Shown here: in pieces, positions 39,715-47,255 of the stretch
Position numbering within the stretch: position 1 is the stretch's first letter
Layout: each line of letters starts with the position of its first letter
Assembly (NCBI GenBank): GCA_900450595.1
Contig: UGGS01000001.1
Coordinates: 186,001-250,000 of the forward strand
Origin: [Flavobacterium] thermophilum
GTDB taxonomy: Bacteria; Bacillota; Bacilli; Bacillales; Anoxybacillaceae
Direction of reading: 5' to 3'
DNA: 64,000 nucleotides
Made by a program: the position numbers and the translations under genes
The notes under the pieces: model-generated
What the model was told of the DNA's origin: nothing
The model's database searches: none
The model's input: the letters and a program-made list of their open reading frames with translations, nothing else

Positions 39715-41127
39715 ATGGTAGTTGGCGATTTTGCAATTGAAACAGAAACGCTTGTCGTTGGCGCCGGCCCTGGCGGCTATGTCGCCGCCATCCGCGCCGC
39801 ACAGCTCGGCCAAAAAGTGACGATTGTGGAAAAAGGAAATTTGGGCGGCGTCTGCTTAAACGTCGGTTGCATCCCGTCCAAGGCGCTGATCTCCGCAAGC
39901 CACCGCTATGAGCAGGCGAAGCATTCCGAAGAAATGGGCATTAAGGCGGAGAACGTCACCGTCGATTTTGCCAAAGTGCAAGAATGGAAAGCAAGCGTCG
40001 TGAAAAAATTAACGGGCGGCGTCGAAGGGCTGTTAAAAGGAAACAAAGTAGAGATCGTCAAAGGGGAAGCGTATTTTGTCGACGCCAATACGGTGCGTGT
40101 CGTCAACGGCGATAGCGCGCAGACGTATACGTTTAAAAACGCGATTATCGCCACCGGTTCGCGTCCGATCGAGCTGCCGAACTTCAAGTTTTCCGGCCGC
40201 ATTCTCGACTCGACCGGTGCGCTCAACCTCGGGGAAATCCCGAAATCGCTCGTGGTCATCGGCGGCGGCTACATCGGCATCGAACTCGGTACGGCTTACG
40301 CCAATTTTGGTGCGAAAGTGACGATTCTTGAAGGGGCCGGTGAGATTTTATCCGGCTTTGAAAAGCAAATGGTGTCCATCATTAAGCGCCGTCTGAAGAA
40401 CAAAGGGGTCGAAGTTGTGACGAATGCGCTCGCAAAAGGAGCCGAAGAGCGTGCAGACGGCGTGACGGTCACGTATGAGGCGAACGGCGAAACGAAAACG
40501 ATCGACGCCGACTATGTGTTGGTGACGGTCGGCCGCCGACCGAATACAGATGAACTTGGTCTTGAACAAATCGGCATCAAAATGACGAACCGCGGCTTAA
40601 TTGAAGTGGACCAACAATGCCGGACAAGCGTGCCGAACATTTTCGCCATCGGCGACATCGTTCCAGGCCCGGCGCTTGCTCATAAAGCGTCGTATGAAGG
40701 GAAAGTGGCGGCGGAAGCCATCGCCGGCCATCCGTCGGTAGTCGATTACGTGGCCATTCCAGCCGTTGTCTTCTCCGATCCGGAATGCGCCTCGGTCGGC
40801 TACTTTGAACAACAGGCGAAAGAGGAAGGCATCGACGTCATTACGGCGAAATTCCCGTTTGCCGCCAACGGCCGCGCTCTGTCACTCAACGATACGGACG
40901 GTTTCCTGAAGCTTGTCGTCCGCAAAGAGGACGGCGTCGTCATTGGTGCGCAAATCATCGGTCCAAATGCTTCTGACATGATCGCCGAGCTTGGGCTCGC
41001 CATTGAAGCCGGCATGACGGCGGAAGACATCGCTTTGACGATCCATGTCCATCCGACGCTTGGCGAAATCGCCATGGAAGCGGCGGAAGTGGCGCTTGGC
41101 ACACCGATTCATATCATTACGAAGTAA
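39715..41127 (+). CDS. pdhD: Dihydrolipoamide dehydrogenase (E3)
   Basis: A 470-residue FAD disulfide oxidoreductase, the same length as the G. stearothermophilus E3 whose complex with the E2 binding domain is known. [15 protein letters not shown] binds [16 protein letters not shown] carries the redox cysteine pair, [10 protein letters not shown] binds NAD, and HVHPTLGE holds the catalytic His near the C-terminus. It probably also serves OdhAB, which has no E3 of its own. It starts four bases after pdhC. Confidence 0.98.
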   Translation: MVVGDFAIETETLVVGAGPGGYVAAIRAAQLGQKVTIVEKGNLGGVCLNVGCIPSKALISASHRYEQAKHSEEMGIKAENVTVDFAKVQEWKASVVKKLTGGVEGLLKGNKVEIVKGEAYFVDANTVRVVNGDSAQTYTFKNAIIATGSRPIELPNFKFSGRILDSTGALNLGEIPKSLVVIGGGYIGIELGTAYANFGAKVTILEGAGEILSGFEKQMVSIIKRRLKNKGVEVVTNALAKGAEERADGVTVTYEANGETKTIDADYVLVTVGRRPNTDELGLEQIGIKMTNRGLIEVDQQCRTSVPNIFAIGDIVPGPALAHKASYEGKVAAEAIAGHPSVVDYVAIPAVVFSDPECASVGYFEQQAKEEGIDVITAKFPFAANGRALSLNDTDGFLKLVVRKEDGVVIGAQIIGPNASDMIAELGLAIEAGMTAEDIALTIHVHPTLGEIAMEAAEVALGTPIHIITK

Positions 41128-41135
41128 CTGTGAAA

Positions 41136-41161
41136 CGACCGGGCTTGGCCCGGTCGTTTTT
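41136..41161 (+). terminator. Terminator of pdhABCD
   Basis: CGACCGGGC (41136-41144) pairs with GCCCGGTCG (41148-41156), then five T. Confidence 0.93.
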
Positions 41162-41258
41162 CTTATCATGCGGGAATGGCGCATTTCTTGTCCTGTTTTT
41201 CATACTATTTTCCGCTTTCGTTTCATATCGTTATGGTAAAGAAAAGCGGGAGATGGAA

Positions 41259-41504
41259 ATGATGAAAGCGTATGTCGCCTTTTTGCTGCAAATGATGATT
41301 TGGAGCAGTTTTTCCTTGATCGAGTGGCTGTCGGGGCGGGACCGGCCGTTTTTCCGCGGCTTGATGTTGTGCGTCTTCATGTACATAGCGTTTTTACTGG
41401 CGCGCCAGCTCGGCTTGGCGACGCGCAAAGCGCTCCTTACAACAGCTGCCACGGCGGCGGTGTATTTTGCCGGCCAGCATTTCATATGGCAATCTATTCC
41501 ATGA
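41259..41504 (+). CDS. Small membrane protein of unknown function
   Basis: An 81-residue protein with two or three hydrophobic helices (about 3-20, 31-47 and 55-72) and few charges. ATG 41259 stands 6 bases after GGGAG; longer readings run back into the pdh terminator. Not recognised. It lies between two converging terminators and is probably expressed on its own. Confidence 0.6.
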   Translation: MMKAYVAFLLQMMIWSSFSLIEWLSGRDRPFFRGLMLCVFMYIAFLLARQLGLATRKALLTTAATAAVYFAGQHFIWQSIP

Positions 41505-41543
41505 TCTGCCCCTTGGGTGCGGAAGCGGCGCGGTTCGGCGAAC

Positions 41544-41572
41544 AAAAAAACAGCGGTCCCATGCCGCTGTTT
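41544..41572 (-). terminator. Terminator of the DUF1885-type gene
   Basis: AAACAGCGG (41548-41556) pairs with CCGCTGTTT (41564-41572). On the reverse strand it runs into TTTTTTTG. Confidence 0.85.
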
Positions 41573-41948
41573 ACGCACGGCCGAATGACATCGTCCGGCC
41601 GCTGAATAAACGCAGTTCGCCGCCAAGCGTTTTGGCCATCCATTTGCTGAATTCGTTTGCTTTTCCTTTGTCCCCGTGCGTTGCTCCCGGCGCCAATGCC
41701 AGCTCAATCCATGTTTCTTCTCCGGCTGTCCGCACGGCAATGGCCATCCCTTTGTATAAGCGGCCGTCGCCTTGCAAATAAAGAACGTGGTCGCGTTCAT
41801 GCACCGTGTATGGAAAGGCTGCCTGCTCGTACGCCCATCCAAGCTGCTCCCCCGTTTTGCGCAGCGCGGCTCGGTAACGTTCGAGCAACTGTTTGATTTC
41901 CTCGATGCTGATCGATTTTCCCCCCGGCAGCTTTAGGCTTGCATTCAA
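41571..41948 (-). CDS. Conserved hypothetical protein, DUF1885-type
   Basis: A 125-residue protein. TTG 41948 is chosen because AAAGGAGAG lies 8 bases before it; the ATG at 41993 has no such site. SIEEIKQLLERYRAALRKTGEQLGWAYEQAAFPY and the late GDKGKANEFSKWMAKTLGGELRLFSGR fit my memory of the DUF1885 family, for which a Geobacillus structure was determined but no function found. It has no membrane segment. Confidence 0.75.
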   Translation of the reverse strand: MNASLKLPGGKSISIEEIKQLLERYRAALRKTGEQLGWAYEQAAFPYTVHERDHVLYLQGDGRLYKGMAIAVRTAGEETWIELALAPGATHGDKGKANEFSKWMAKTLGGELRLFSGRTMSFGRA

Positions 41949-42060
41949 CGCCCTTCTCTCCTTTCGCCATCTTTTTGTCTCTCTCGTCTTCATTGTACCA
42001 TGTTTTTCCGGACTGCGGTGAAAAAGTTTGGTGTCATAAAAGAGCCGTCATAATCCGAAA

Positions 42061-42071
42061 TGTGACATACA
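42061..42071 (+). promoter_or_regulatory. CcpN operator of SR1
   Basis: TGTGACATACA is a perfect match to the published CcpN consensus TRTGHYATAYW. It ends 8 bases before the -35 box of the SR1 promoter. In B. subtilis, CcpN represses SR1, gapB and pckA in glucose medium. Confidence 0.75.
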
Positions 42072-42079
42072 AATTGGGA

Positions 42080-42108
42080 TTGACAATCTAAATATGATAT
42101 ATTATTAT
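42080..42108 (+). promoter_or_regulatory. SR1 promoter
   Basis: A perfect TTGACA (42080-42085), a 17-base spacer and TATTAT (42103-42108). Confidence 0.8.
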
Positions 42109-42113
42109 AAAAC

Positions 42114-42349
42114 CAACAACAACATTTATCATCATAAAGGGGTTTTGGGGATGGGCACGATCGTATGCCAAACGTGTGAAGCGACAATTGCGTATTTTGA
42201 AGATGAAAAAGTGACAACGCTTTACGGGAAATGCGATTGCTGCGGTCATGACCGCGAGGACGGAGAAAAAGAATAAGGCGGGCAAACAAACGGGGGAAGG
42301 AACGGATAGGCGCGCATGTGAGGCAAAGCACATGCGCGCCGTTGATTTT
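42114..42349 (+). ncRNA. SR1 dual-function regulatory RNA
   Basis: This lies exactly where B. subtilis has SR1, in the region between pdhD and speA, with the CcpN box, a strong promoter, the SR1P reading frame, and a final hairpin of 12 perfect pairs: GGCGCGCATGTG (42309-42320) with CACATGCGCGCC (42329-42340), followed by GTTGATTTT. In B. subtilis SR1 base-pairs with ahrC mRNA (arginine catabolism activator) and encodes a peptide. The ends are estimates. Pairing with ahrC cannot be tested here. Confidence 0.8.
42151..42276 (+). CDS. SR1P, GapA-binding peptide
   Basis: A 41-residue peptide, MGTIVCQTCEATIAYFEDEK..., with cysteine pairs CQTC (6-9) and CDCC (28-31) that suggest zinc binding. It matches B. 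subtilis SR1P (39 residues), which binds glyceraldehyde-3-phosphate dehydrogenase GapA and stimulates its link with RNase J1 (rnjA at 31981). ATG 42151 follows AAAGGGGTTTTGGGG. It is encoded within the SR1 RNA. Confidence 0.85.
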   Translation: MGTIVCQTCEATIAYFEDEKVTTLYGKCDCCGHDREDGEKE

Positions 42350-42354
42350 GGCCC

Positions 42355-42383
42355 AAAAAAACAAGCCGGGAAAACCGGCTTGT
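42355..42383 (-). terminator. Terminator of speA
   Basis: ACAAGCCGG (42361-42369) pairs with CCGGCTTGT (42375-42383). On the reverse strand TTTTTT follows. Confidence 0.92.
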
Positions 42384-42387
42384 GCAT

Positions 42388-43860
42388 TCAACGAATCGGC
42401 TTATATTCTTTGATGACGCGCAACGTCTGCAGCGTATCGTCCTCAGGGCCTTGCACCGGCAGGCCGGCGGCCAAGTTTGTCTCGATATACTTCAAATTTT
42501 CCTCCGTAATGATTTCACCGGGAATAAAAATCGGGATGCCCGGCGGATACACCATCACAAATTCCGCGATGATCCGTCCGGCTGACTCGTGAAACGGCAC
42601 GACTTCTGTTTCAGCATAAAACGCGTCGCGCGGCGTCAAGGCTAAGGCCGGGATATCTGGAAGCAGCACTTTCGGTTTGACTCCTTTTTCCGCCTGATGG
42701 CTGAACTCGTCCGACAGGCGGCGGAGGGCCGAAACGAGCAGCCCGGTTTCCCGCTCGCTGTCGCCTGGCGTGATGATGCACAAAATGTTATACAAATCCG
42801 AAAGCTCCACTTCGATGTTATACGTTTCGCGGAGCCATTGTTCGACATCATGGCCGGTCAAGCCGAGCTCCTTGACGGAGATGATCAGCTTCGTTGGATC
42901 GTAGTCGTACGTCGCTTCCGTGCCTAAAATTTCTTCACCGACGCAGTACAAATATGGAATTTCGTTGATTTGCCGCCGTGTCCATTCCGCGAGGCGGATC
43001 GCCTTGTCAATGAGCTCCCGCCCTTTCGTCGCCAGCTGTTTGCGGGCGACATCGAGCGAAGCGAGCAACAAATACGACGTCGACGTCGTCGTCAACATGC
43101 TTAAGATCGCTTGCACGTGCTTCGCGGAGACGAGCCCTTCGCGCACATTTAAAATCGAGCTTTGCGTCAGCGATCCGCCGAGCTTATGGACGCTTGTCGC
43201 CGCCATATCGGCCCCGGCTTGCATCGCGGAGAGCGGCAAGTCCTCATGAAAATGAATGTGCACGCCGTGCGCTTCGTCGACAAGCACCGGAACGTTGTAC
43301 GAGTGGGCGATCTCGACGATTTTTTTCAAATCGCCGGCAATGCCAAAATACGTCGGGTTGATGACGAGCACCCCTTTGGCATCCGGGTGTTGGTGGAGCG
43401 CTTTTTCCACTGCCTGTGGCGTAATGCCGTGGGAAATACCGAGCTCCTTGTCAATTTCCGGATGGATGAAAATCGGCGTCGCCCCAGAAAAGACGATTGC
43501 AGACATGACCGATTTATGGACGTTGCGCGGCACAATAATTTTATCGCCCGGTCCGGCGACCGACATGACCATCGTCATGATCGCCCCGCTCGTCCCTTGC
43601 ACTGAGAAAAACGTGTAATCGGCGCCGAACGCTTCGGCGGCGAGCTCCTGTGCACGTTTGATCATCCCTTTCGGATGATGCAAATCGTCGAGCGGACTGA
43701 TGTTGATTAAATCGATCGCCAAGGCGTTTTCTCCGATGAAGGCGCGAAACTCCGGATCCATGCCGGCCCCTTTTTTATGGCCGGGGATGTGAAATTGAAC
43801 CGGATTTTTTTTCATATGCTCCAACAGTCCGGTAAACAATGGTGTTTCGAGTTGTGACAA
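42388..43860 (-). CDS. speA: Arginine decarboxylase (Orn/Lys/Arg decarboxylase fold type I)
   Basis: A 490-residue PLP enzyme that makes agmatine from arginine, the first step of polyamine synthesis; B. subtilis SpeA has the same length. The cofactor stretch VDEAHGVHIHF has Asp195, and the PLP Lys226 lies in ATSVHKLGGSLTQSS. The C-terminal domain runs from about 385. ATG 43860 is preceded by GAGGTGTGGGG. Arginine use here meets SR1, whose B. subtilis target AhrC controls arginine genes. Confidence 0.95.
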   Translation of the reverse strand: MSQLETPLFTGLLEHMKKNPVQFHIPGHKKGAGMDPEFRAFIGENALAIDLINISPLDDLHHPKGMIKRAQELAAEAFGADYTFFSVQGTSGAIMTMVMSVAGPGDKIIVPRNVHKSVMSAIVFSGATPIFIHPEIDKELGISHGITPQAVEKALHQHPDAKGVLVINPTYFGIAGDLKKIVEIAHSYNVPVLVDEAHGVHIHFHEDLPLSAMQAGADMAATSVHKLGGSLTQSSILNVREGLVSAKHVQAILSMLTTTSTSYLLLASLDVARKQLATKGRELIDKAIRLAEWTRRQINEIPYLYCVGEEILGTEATYDYDPTKLIISVKELGLTGHDVEQWLRETYNIEVELSDLYNILCIITPGDSERETGLLVSALRRLSDEFSHQAEKGVKPKVLLPDIPALALTPRDAFYAETEVVPFHESAGRIIAEFVMVYPPGIPIFIPGEIITEENLKYIETNLAAGLPVQGPEDDTLQTLRVIKEYKPIR

Positions 43861-43901
43861 TGGTTCCCCACACCTCTTTACCTTAAAAATAAAACAAATG
43901 C

Positions 43902-43929
43902 ATTATAGCATTTATTTGTTCGTTTGCAA
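43902..43929 (-). promoter_or_regulatory. Promoter of speA
   Basis: Reverse strand: TTGCAA (43924-43929), a 16-base spacer, and TGC-TATAAT (-10 at 43902-43907), an extended -10. Confidence 0.7.
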
Positions 43930-44017
43930 AGAAGAAAAGAATGTTGCACCAAAAAAGGAGAATGGCGATCAAAACAAGAAGTAAAAGAAGGATAACATCA
44001 AAAGGGGGAATGAATCG

Positions 44018-44977
44018 ATGGAATGGAACACGAGAGTGACCGAGTTGCTCGGCATTACATATCCAATCATTCAAGGGGGATTAGCCTATCTGGCGTACGC
44101 CGACTTGGCCGCCGCCGTCTCCAACGCCGGCGGGCTCGGCCAAATTACGGCGATGTCGCTTGAAAGCCCGGAGCGCTTGCGCGAGGAAATCCGCAAAGTG
44201 AAAGAAAAGACGGACCGGCCGTTTGGAGTTAATTTTGCCATCGGCCAGCACGGCCGCCCGTTCGCTCATATGCTTGAAGCGGCGCTTGATGAGGGCGTGC
44301 CGGTCGTCTCGGTCACAGGCGGCAATCCGGCGCCGTTTTTTGAACTGCTGAAAGGAACGAACGTCAAAACATTAGTGCTTGTCGCAGCTGTTCGCCAAGC
44401 GTTCAAAGCGGAAGAGCTTGGCGCCGATGCGGTGATGGTCGTCGGGCAGGAAGGGGGCGGCCACCTTGGCAAATATGACACCGGCACGTTCGTCCTCATC
44501 CCGAAAGTCGTTGATTCCGTATCGATTCCGGTCATCGCTTCGGGCGGGATCGCCGACGGGCGCGGGCTTATGGCGGCGCTGGCGCTTGGAGCGGAAGGAA
44601 TTGAAATGGGCACGCGGTTTATCGCCACGAAAGAATGCGTTCACGCCCATCCGATATACAAAGACATGATCGTGAACGCCAGTGAGCATGACACAGTGGT
44701 CATCAAACGGTCGCTCGGAGCGCCGGGGCGGGCAATTGCCAACAAGTGGACAGAAAAAATATTGGAAATTGAGCGCCAAGGCGGCACGTATGACGATTTG
44801 AAAGAATACATTAGCGGAGAGGCGAATCGGCGCTTTATTTACGAAGGGAAGGTGGATGAAGGGTTCGCTTGGGCCGGACAGGCGATTGGGCTCATTCACG
44901 ACATTCCGTCGGTTGCTGAACTGTTTGCCCGCATGATCGGCGAGGCGGAACAAATTCGGCGCCGTTGGGCAAACTAA
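44018..44977 (+). CDS. Nitronate monooxygenase / FabK-like flavoprotein
   Basis: A 319-residue FMN TIM-barrel enzyme. Signatures: [26 protein letters not shown] at the N-terminus, GQEGGGHLG (about 144-152), [31 protein letters not shown] phosphate-binding loop (about 175-205). The family contains nitronate monooxygenase, 2-nitropropane dioxygenase and enoyl-ACP reductase FabK. The sequence alone does not decide, but the lack of fatty-acid synthesis neighbours favours nitronate monooxygenase. ATG 44018 follows AAAGGGGGA. yktA follows within 17 bases. Confidence 0.88.
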   Translation: MEWNTRVTELLGITYPIIQGGLAYLAYADLAAAVSNAGGLGQITAMSLESPERLREEIRKVKEKTDRPFGVNFAIGQHGRPFAHMLEAALDEGVPVVSVTGGNPAPFFELLKGTNVKTLVLVAAVRQAFKAEELGADAVMVVGQEGGGHLGKYDTGTFVLIPKVVDSVSIPVIASGGIADGRGLMAALALGAEGIEMGTRFIATKECVHAHPIYKDMIVNASEHDTVVIKRSLGAPGRAIANKWTEKILEIERQGGTYDDLKEYISGEANRRFIYEGKVDEGFAWAGQAIGLIHDIPSVAELFARMIGEAEQIRRRWAN

Positions 44978-44993
44978 CGGCGGAGGTGAAACA

Positions 44994-45302
44994 ATGGGCT
45001 ATTCGTACCCGTTTTCGTATGATTGGTCGACGCAAGAAATCATCGATGTCATTAAATTTTTTACGGCGGTCGAAACGGCGTATGAGCGGGGGATGAAACG
45101 CGAAGAATTAATGGAGATATACCGCCGTTTCAAAGAGATCGTCCCGTCCAAAAGCGAGGAAAACCGGTTGTACGCCGAGTTTGAAAAGGAAAGCGGCTAT
45201 TCATCGTACGCGGTCATCAAGCAGGTGAAAGAGGCAAAAAACGGCGACTGGATTCACATCGGGCCAAGCGGGCGAAACGCGGTAGGTAAACGCACAAATT
45301 AG
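44994..45302 (+). CDS. yktA: UPF0223 family protein YktA
   Basis: A 102-residue conserved Bacillales protein. [37 protein letters not shown] and the [19 protein letters not shown] block define the UPF0223 family, an all-helical fold of unknown function. ATG 44994 follows GGAGGTG, 16 bases after the oxygenase stop, so the two are likely co-transcribed. Confidence 0.92.
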   Translation: MGYSYPFSYDWSTQEIIDVIKFFTAVETAYERGMKREELMEIYRRFKEIVPSKSEENRLYAEFEKESGYSSYAVIKQVKEAKNGDWIHIGPSGRNAVGKRTN

Positions 45303-45413
45303 TTGCATACACCCCTTTTTCCACATAATATAATATAAAACAAAACGAAGCAGCACATTCCGTGAGGGGCGCCGGAAGTTTAGCGGATGATCGAGAAAGG
45401 GGTGCGGACGAAG

Positions 45414-45602
45414 ATGAAAAAAACCGCCAATTCGCTGAAACGGCCAGACGGAGACAAACGCATGGCGGTGTTGCGGCTCGAACTTGATTATGAATTGGCG
45501 ACGCTGTATGAAGCCATGATGGAAAACGATGAAGAAAAGAAAAGAGAATGCAAACGGCGGCTTGAAAAGCTGCGCCAAGAACTGATGCGCCTTCAAGTAT
45601 GA
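45414..45602 (+). CDS. Small coiled-coil protein of unknown function (position of ykzI)
   Basis: A 62-residue, very charged helical protein: DYELATLYEAMMENDEEKKRECKRRLEKLRQELMRLQ is a single long helix with coiled-coil spacing. ATG 45414 follows AAAGGGGTG; ATG 45387 is in frame without a clear site. B. subtilis has the small gene ykzI at the same place between yktA/yktB and yktC, and the DYELATL part seems similar. yktB itself is absent. Confidence 0.65.
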   Translation: MKKTANSLKRPDGDKRMAVLRLELDYELATLYEAMMENDEEKKRECKRRLEKLRQELMRLQV

Positions 45603-45702
45603 CCATTTTTAAGGCGAACCATCTTTGCGGTTCGTTTTTTTCTTGAGCGGTGCCCACCCCTTTCCGGCTGCTGCGTACATAATAAAAGCGGGAGGAATAG
45701 AC

Positions 45703-46497
45703 ATGGCAGGAAAATGGGAAGAGATCGACCAGTATGCCCGGCAATGGATTGCAGAAGCGGGACAGCGCATCCGCGCCTCGTTTGCGGAGCCGCTGACTGT
45801 GGAAACGAAGGAAAACCGCAACGACTTGGTGACGAACGTCGACCGCGGCATTGAGCAGTTTTTCGCCGAGCACATCCGCCGCCAATTTCCCGGCCATCGC
45901 CTGTTGGGCGAAGAAGGGTTCGGCGATGAGCTGGCCGCATTGGACGGCGTTGTATGGGTCATTGACCCGATTGACGGAACGATGAACTTTGTCCATCAGC
46001 GGCGCCACTTTGCCGTGTCGGTCGGCATTTTCGAAGATGGCGTCGGCCAGCTTGGCTATGTGTATGACGTTGTCTTTGACGAGCTGTATACCGCGCAAAA
46101 AGGGAAGGGGTTGTTTTTGAACGGCGAGCCGCTCGGCCGCTTGCAGCCGGCACCGGTGGCGGAATCGATCATCGCCATTAATGGCACATGGCTCATGGAA
46201 AATAAACGTCTCGACCATCGTCCACTCGTGAGGCTGGCCAAAGATGCGCGCGGCACGCGTTCGTACGGGTCGGCGGCGCTCGAGCTCGCCTATGTCGCAG
46301 CCGGCCGCTTGGACGCCTACATTTCGCCGCGCCTGTCGCCGTGGGATTTTGCCGGCGGGATGATTTTAATTGAAGAGGCGGGCGGAATCATGACGAACCT
46401 CGACGGAAAGCCGATCGATCTGCTCAACCGCAGCTCTGTGCTTGCCGCCAAGCCGGGCGTGCATGAGGAAATTTTGCAGCGCTACCTTCGGGGCTGA
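45703..46497 (+). CDS. yktC: Inositol monophosphatase family protein
   Basis: A 264-residue Li+-sensitive Mg2+ phosphatase (B. subtilis YktC). Metal motifs are GEEGFGDE (about 65-72), WVIDPIDGTMNFVH (about 83-96) and SPWDFAGGMILIEEAGG (about 208-224). It acts on inositol phosphates and, in related enzymes, on NADP or sugar phosphates. ATG 45703 follows GGGAGG; the longer frame from 45625 has no ribosome site. Confidence 0.92.
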   Translation: MAGKWEEIDQYARQWIAEAGQRIRASFAEPLTVETKENRNDLVTNVDRGIEQFFAEHIRRQFPGHRLLGEEGFGDELAALDGVVWVIDPIDGTMNFVHQRRHFAVSVGIFEDGVGQLGYVYDVVFDELYTAQKGKGLFLNGEPLGRLQPAPVAESIIAINGTWLMENKRLDHRPLVRLAKDARGTRSYGSAALELAYVAAGRLDAYISPRLSPWDFAGGMILIEEAGGIMTNLDGKPIDLLNRSSVLAAKPGVHEEILQRYLRG

Positions 46498-46522
46498 CGA
46501 GAAGGAGGCTGCGGCAAGAAAA

Positions 46523-46571
46523 GGGGCTGATCCAAAATGCGAGTGCGTTTTCGGATCAGTCCCGTTTTTTT
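46523..46571 (+). terminator. Terminator of yktC
   Basis: GGGGCTGATCC (46523-46533) pairs with GGATCAGTCCC (46553-46563, one G-T pair), then seven T. It resembles the terminator at 17430. Confidence 0.9.
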
Positions 46572-46743
46572 ATTCGCGCATCCGCTTTTTGCGAACGAAC
46601 CCGGCGCCCATGATGGCGATAAACGTGAGCGTCGAGACGGCGATGCCGGTTGCGCTTTGCTCAGCGATGAAAACGCCGATCGCCATGACGGCGGCGACAG
46701 CGAGGATGGCGAGTAGCAGCGGCACAGGTTCGATGCGTTTCAT
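46570..46743 (-). CDS. ylaF: YlaF-like membrane protein (DUF5325-type)
   Basis: A 57-residue protein with two membrane helices (about 7-27 and 32-50) and a basic end RKKRMRE. It starts MKRIEPVPLLLAILAVAAVM. ATG 46743 stands 8 bases after AAAGGAG on the reverse strand. Size, topology and position just before typA match B. subtilis YlaF. The function is unknown. Its stop codon lies in the T run of the converging yktC terminator. Confidence 0.75.
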   Translation of the reverse strand: MKRIEPVPLLLAILAVAAVMAIGVFIAEQSATGIAVSTLTFIAIMGAGFVRKKRMRE

Positions 46744-46949
46744 CCGCTTGACTCCTTTCTCGGAAAATGAGGCGTCTTTTTCTAGTGTACCGGAAAATAC
46801 GGCTCTTCACCAAACGTTATACTTGATTTTTTTGAACCATCCCTTATTGGCGCCTGTGAGGAAAAATTGCCAAATGAGCGATTTTGGCCTATCGTTCTGC
46901 AGCAAACCGCATGGCTTGTCAAGTACATGTTGTGGTGAAGAGACGAAAC

Positions 46950-47192
46950 TATATAGATGCAATTTAAAGCTTTAACATTTTTCGTCTTTGCCGGTCATTG
47001 CATCCGACTGTCGAGTGACCGAACAACGCCGCTTAAAGACCCATGAATGGGTCTGTGAAGCGAGTCGTTGTTCGGTCTTCCGTCACGCTAAGGCGTGACG
47101 GAGGCAAGCCACACGCTTGCCTTCGACAGTCGAAAATGGGCAAACCACTTTTCTGTCAAGGATATGTTAAACTTCTTTGTTGCATCTATATA
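46950..47192. mobile_element. Inverted-repeat bounded element (MITE-like) before typA
   Basis: A 29-base sequence at 46950-46978 returns inverted at 47164-47192. The first 13 (TATATAGATGCAA) and last 8 (TTTAACAT) are identical, with 8 divergent bases between. It encodes no protein. The inside is a highly ordered fold (see 47005-47132). TA dinucleotides at both ends would suit a Tc1/IS630-type target duplication, but no transposase or second copy is in the window, so mobility is inference. The right repeat abuts the typA promoter. Confidence 0.5.
47005..47132 (+). ncRNA. Cloverleaf-like structured RNA or DNA element
   Basis: Five perfect helices nest into a four-way junction. The closing stem is 47005-47014 with 47123-47132 (10 bp). 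Arm A is 47017-47028 with 47066-47077 (12 bp), continued by 47030-47034 with 47058-47062 (5 bp) and 47037-47043 with 47048-47054 (7 bp, loop TGAA). Arm B is 47079-47088 with 47093-47102 (10 bp, loop TAAG). Arm C is 47103-47109 with 47115-47121 (7 bp). It is not a tRNA: no anticodon or T-arm, and arm lengths are wrong. The strand of any transcript is unknown. No known RNA family is recognised. Confidence 0.6.
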
Positions 47193-47212
47193 TGCTGATT
47201 TTCTATGTTTTG

Positions 47213-47221
47213 TGATATAAT
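47213..47221 (+). promoter_or_regulatory. Extended -10 promoter of typA
   Basis: TGATATAAT, an extended -10, lies 35 bases before the start. The -35 region would fall at the edge of the inverted-repeat element. Confidence 0.55.
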
Positions 47222-47255
47222 AGACGAGCAGCTTGTCTAACAGGAGTGACCAACA

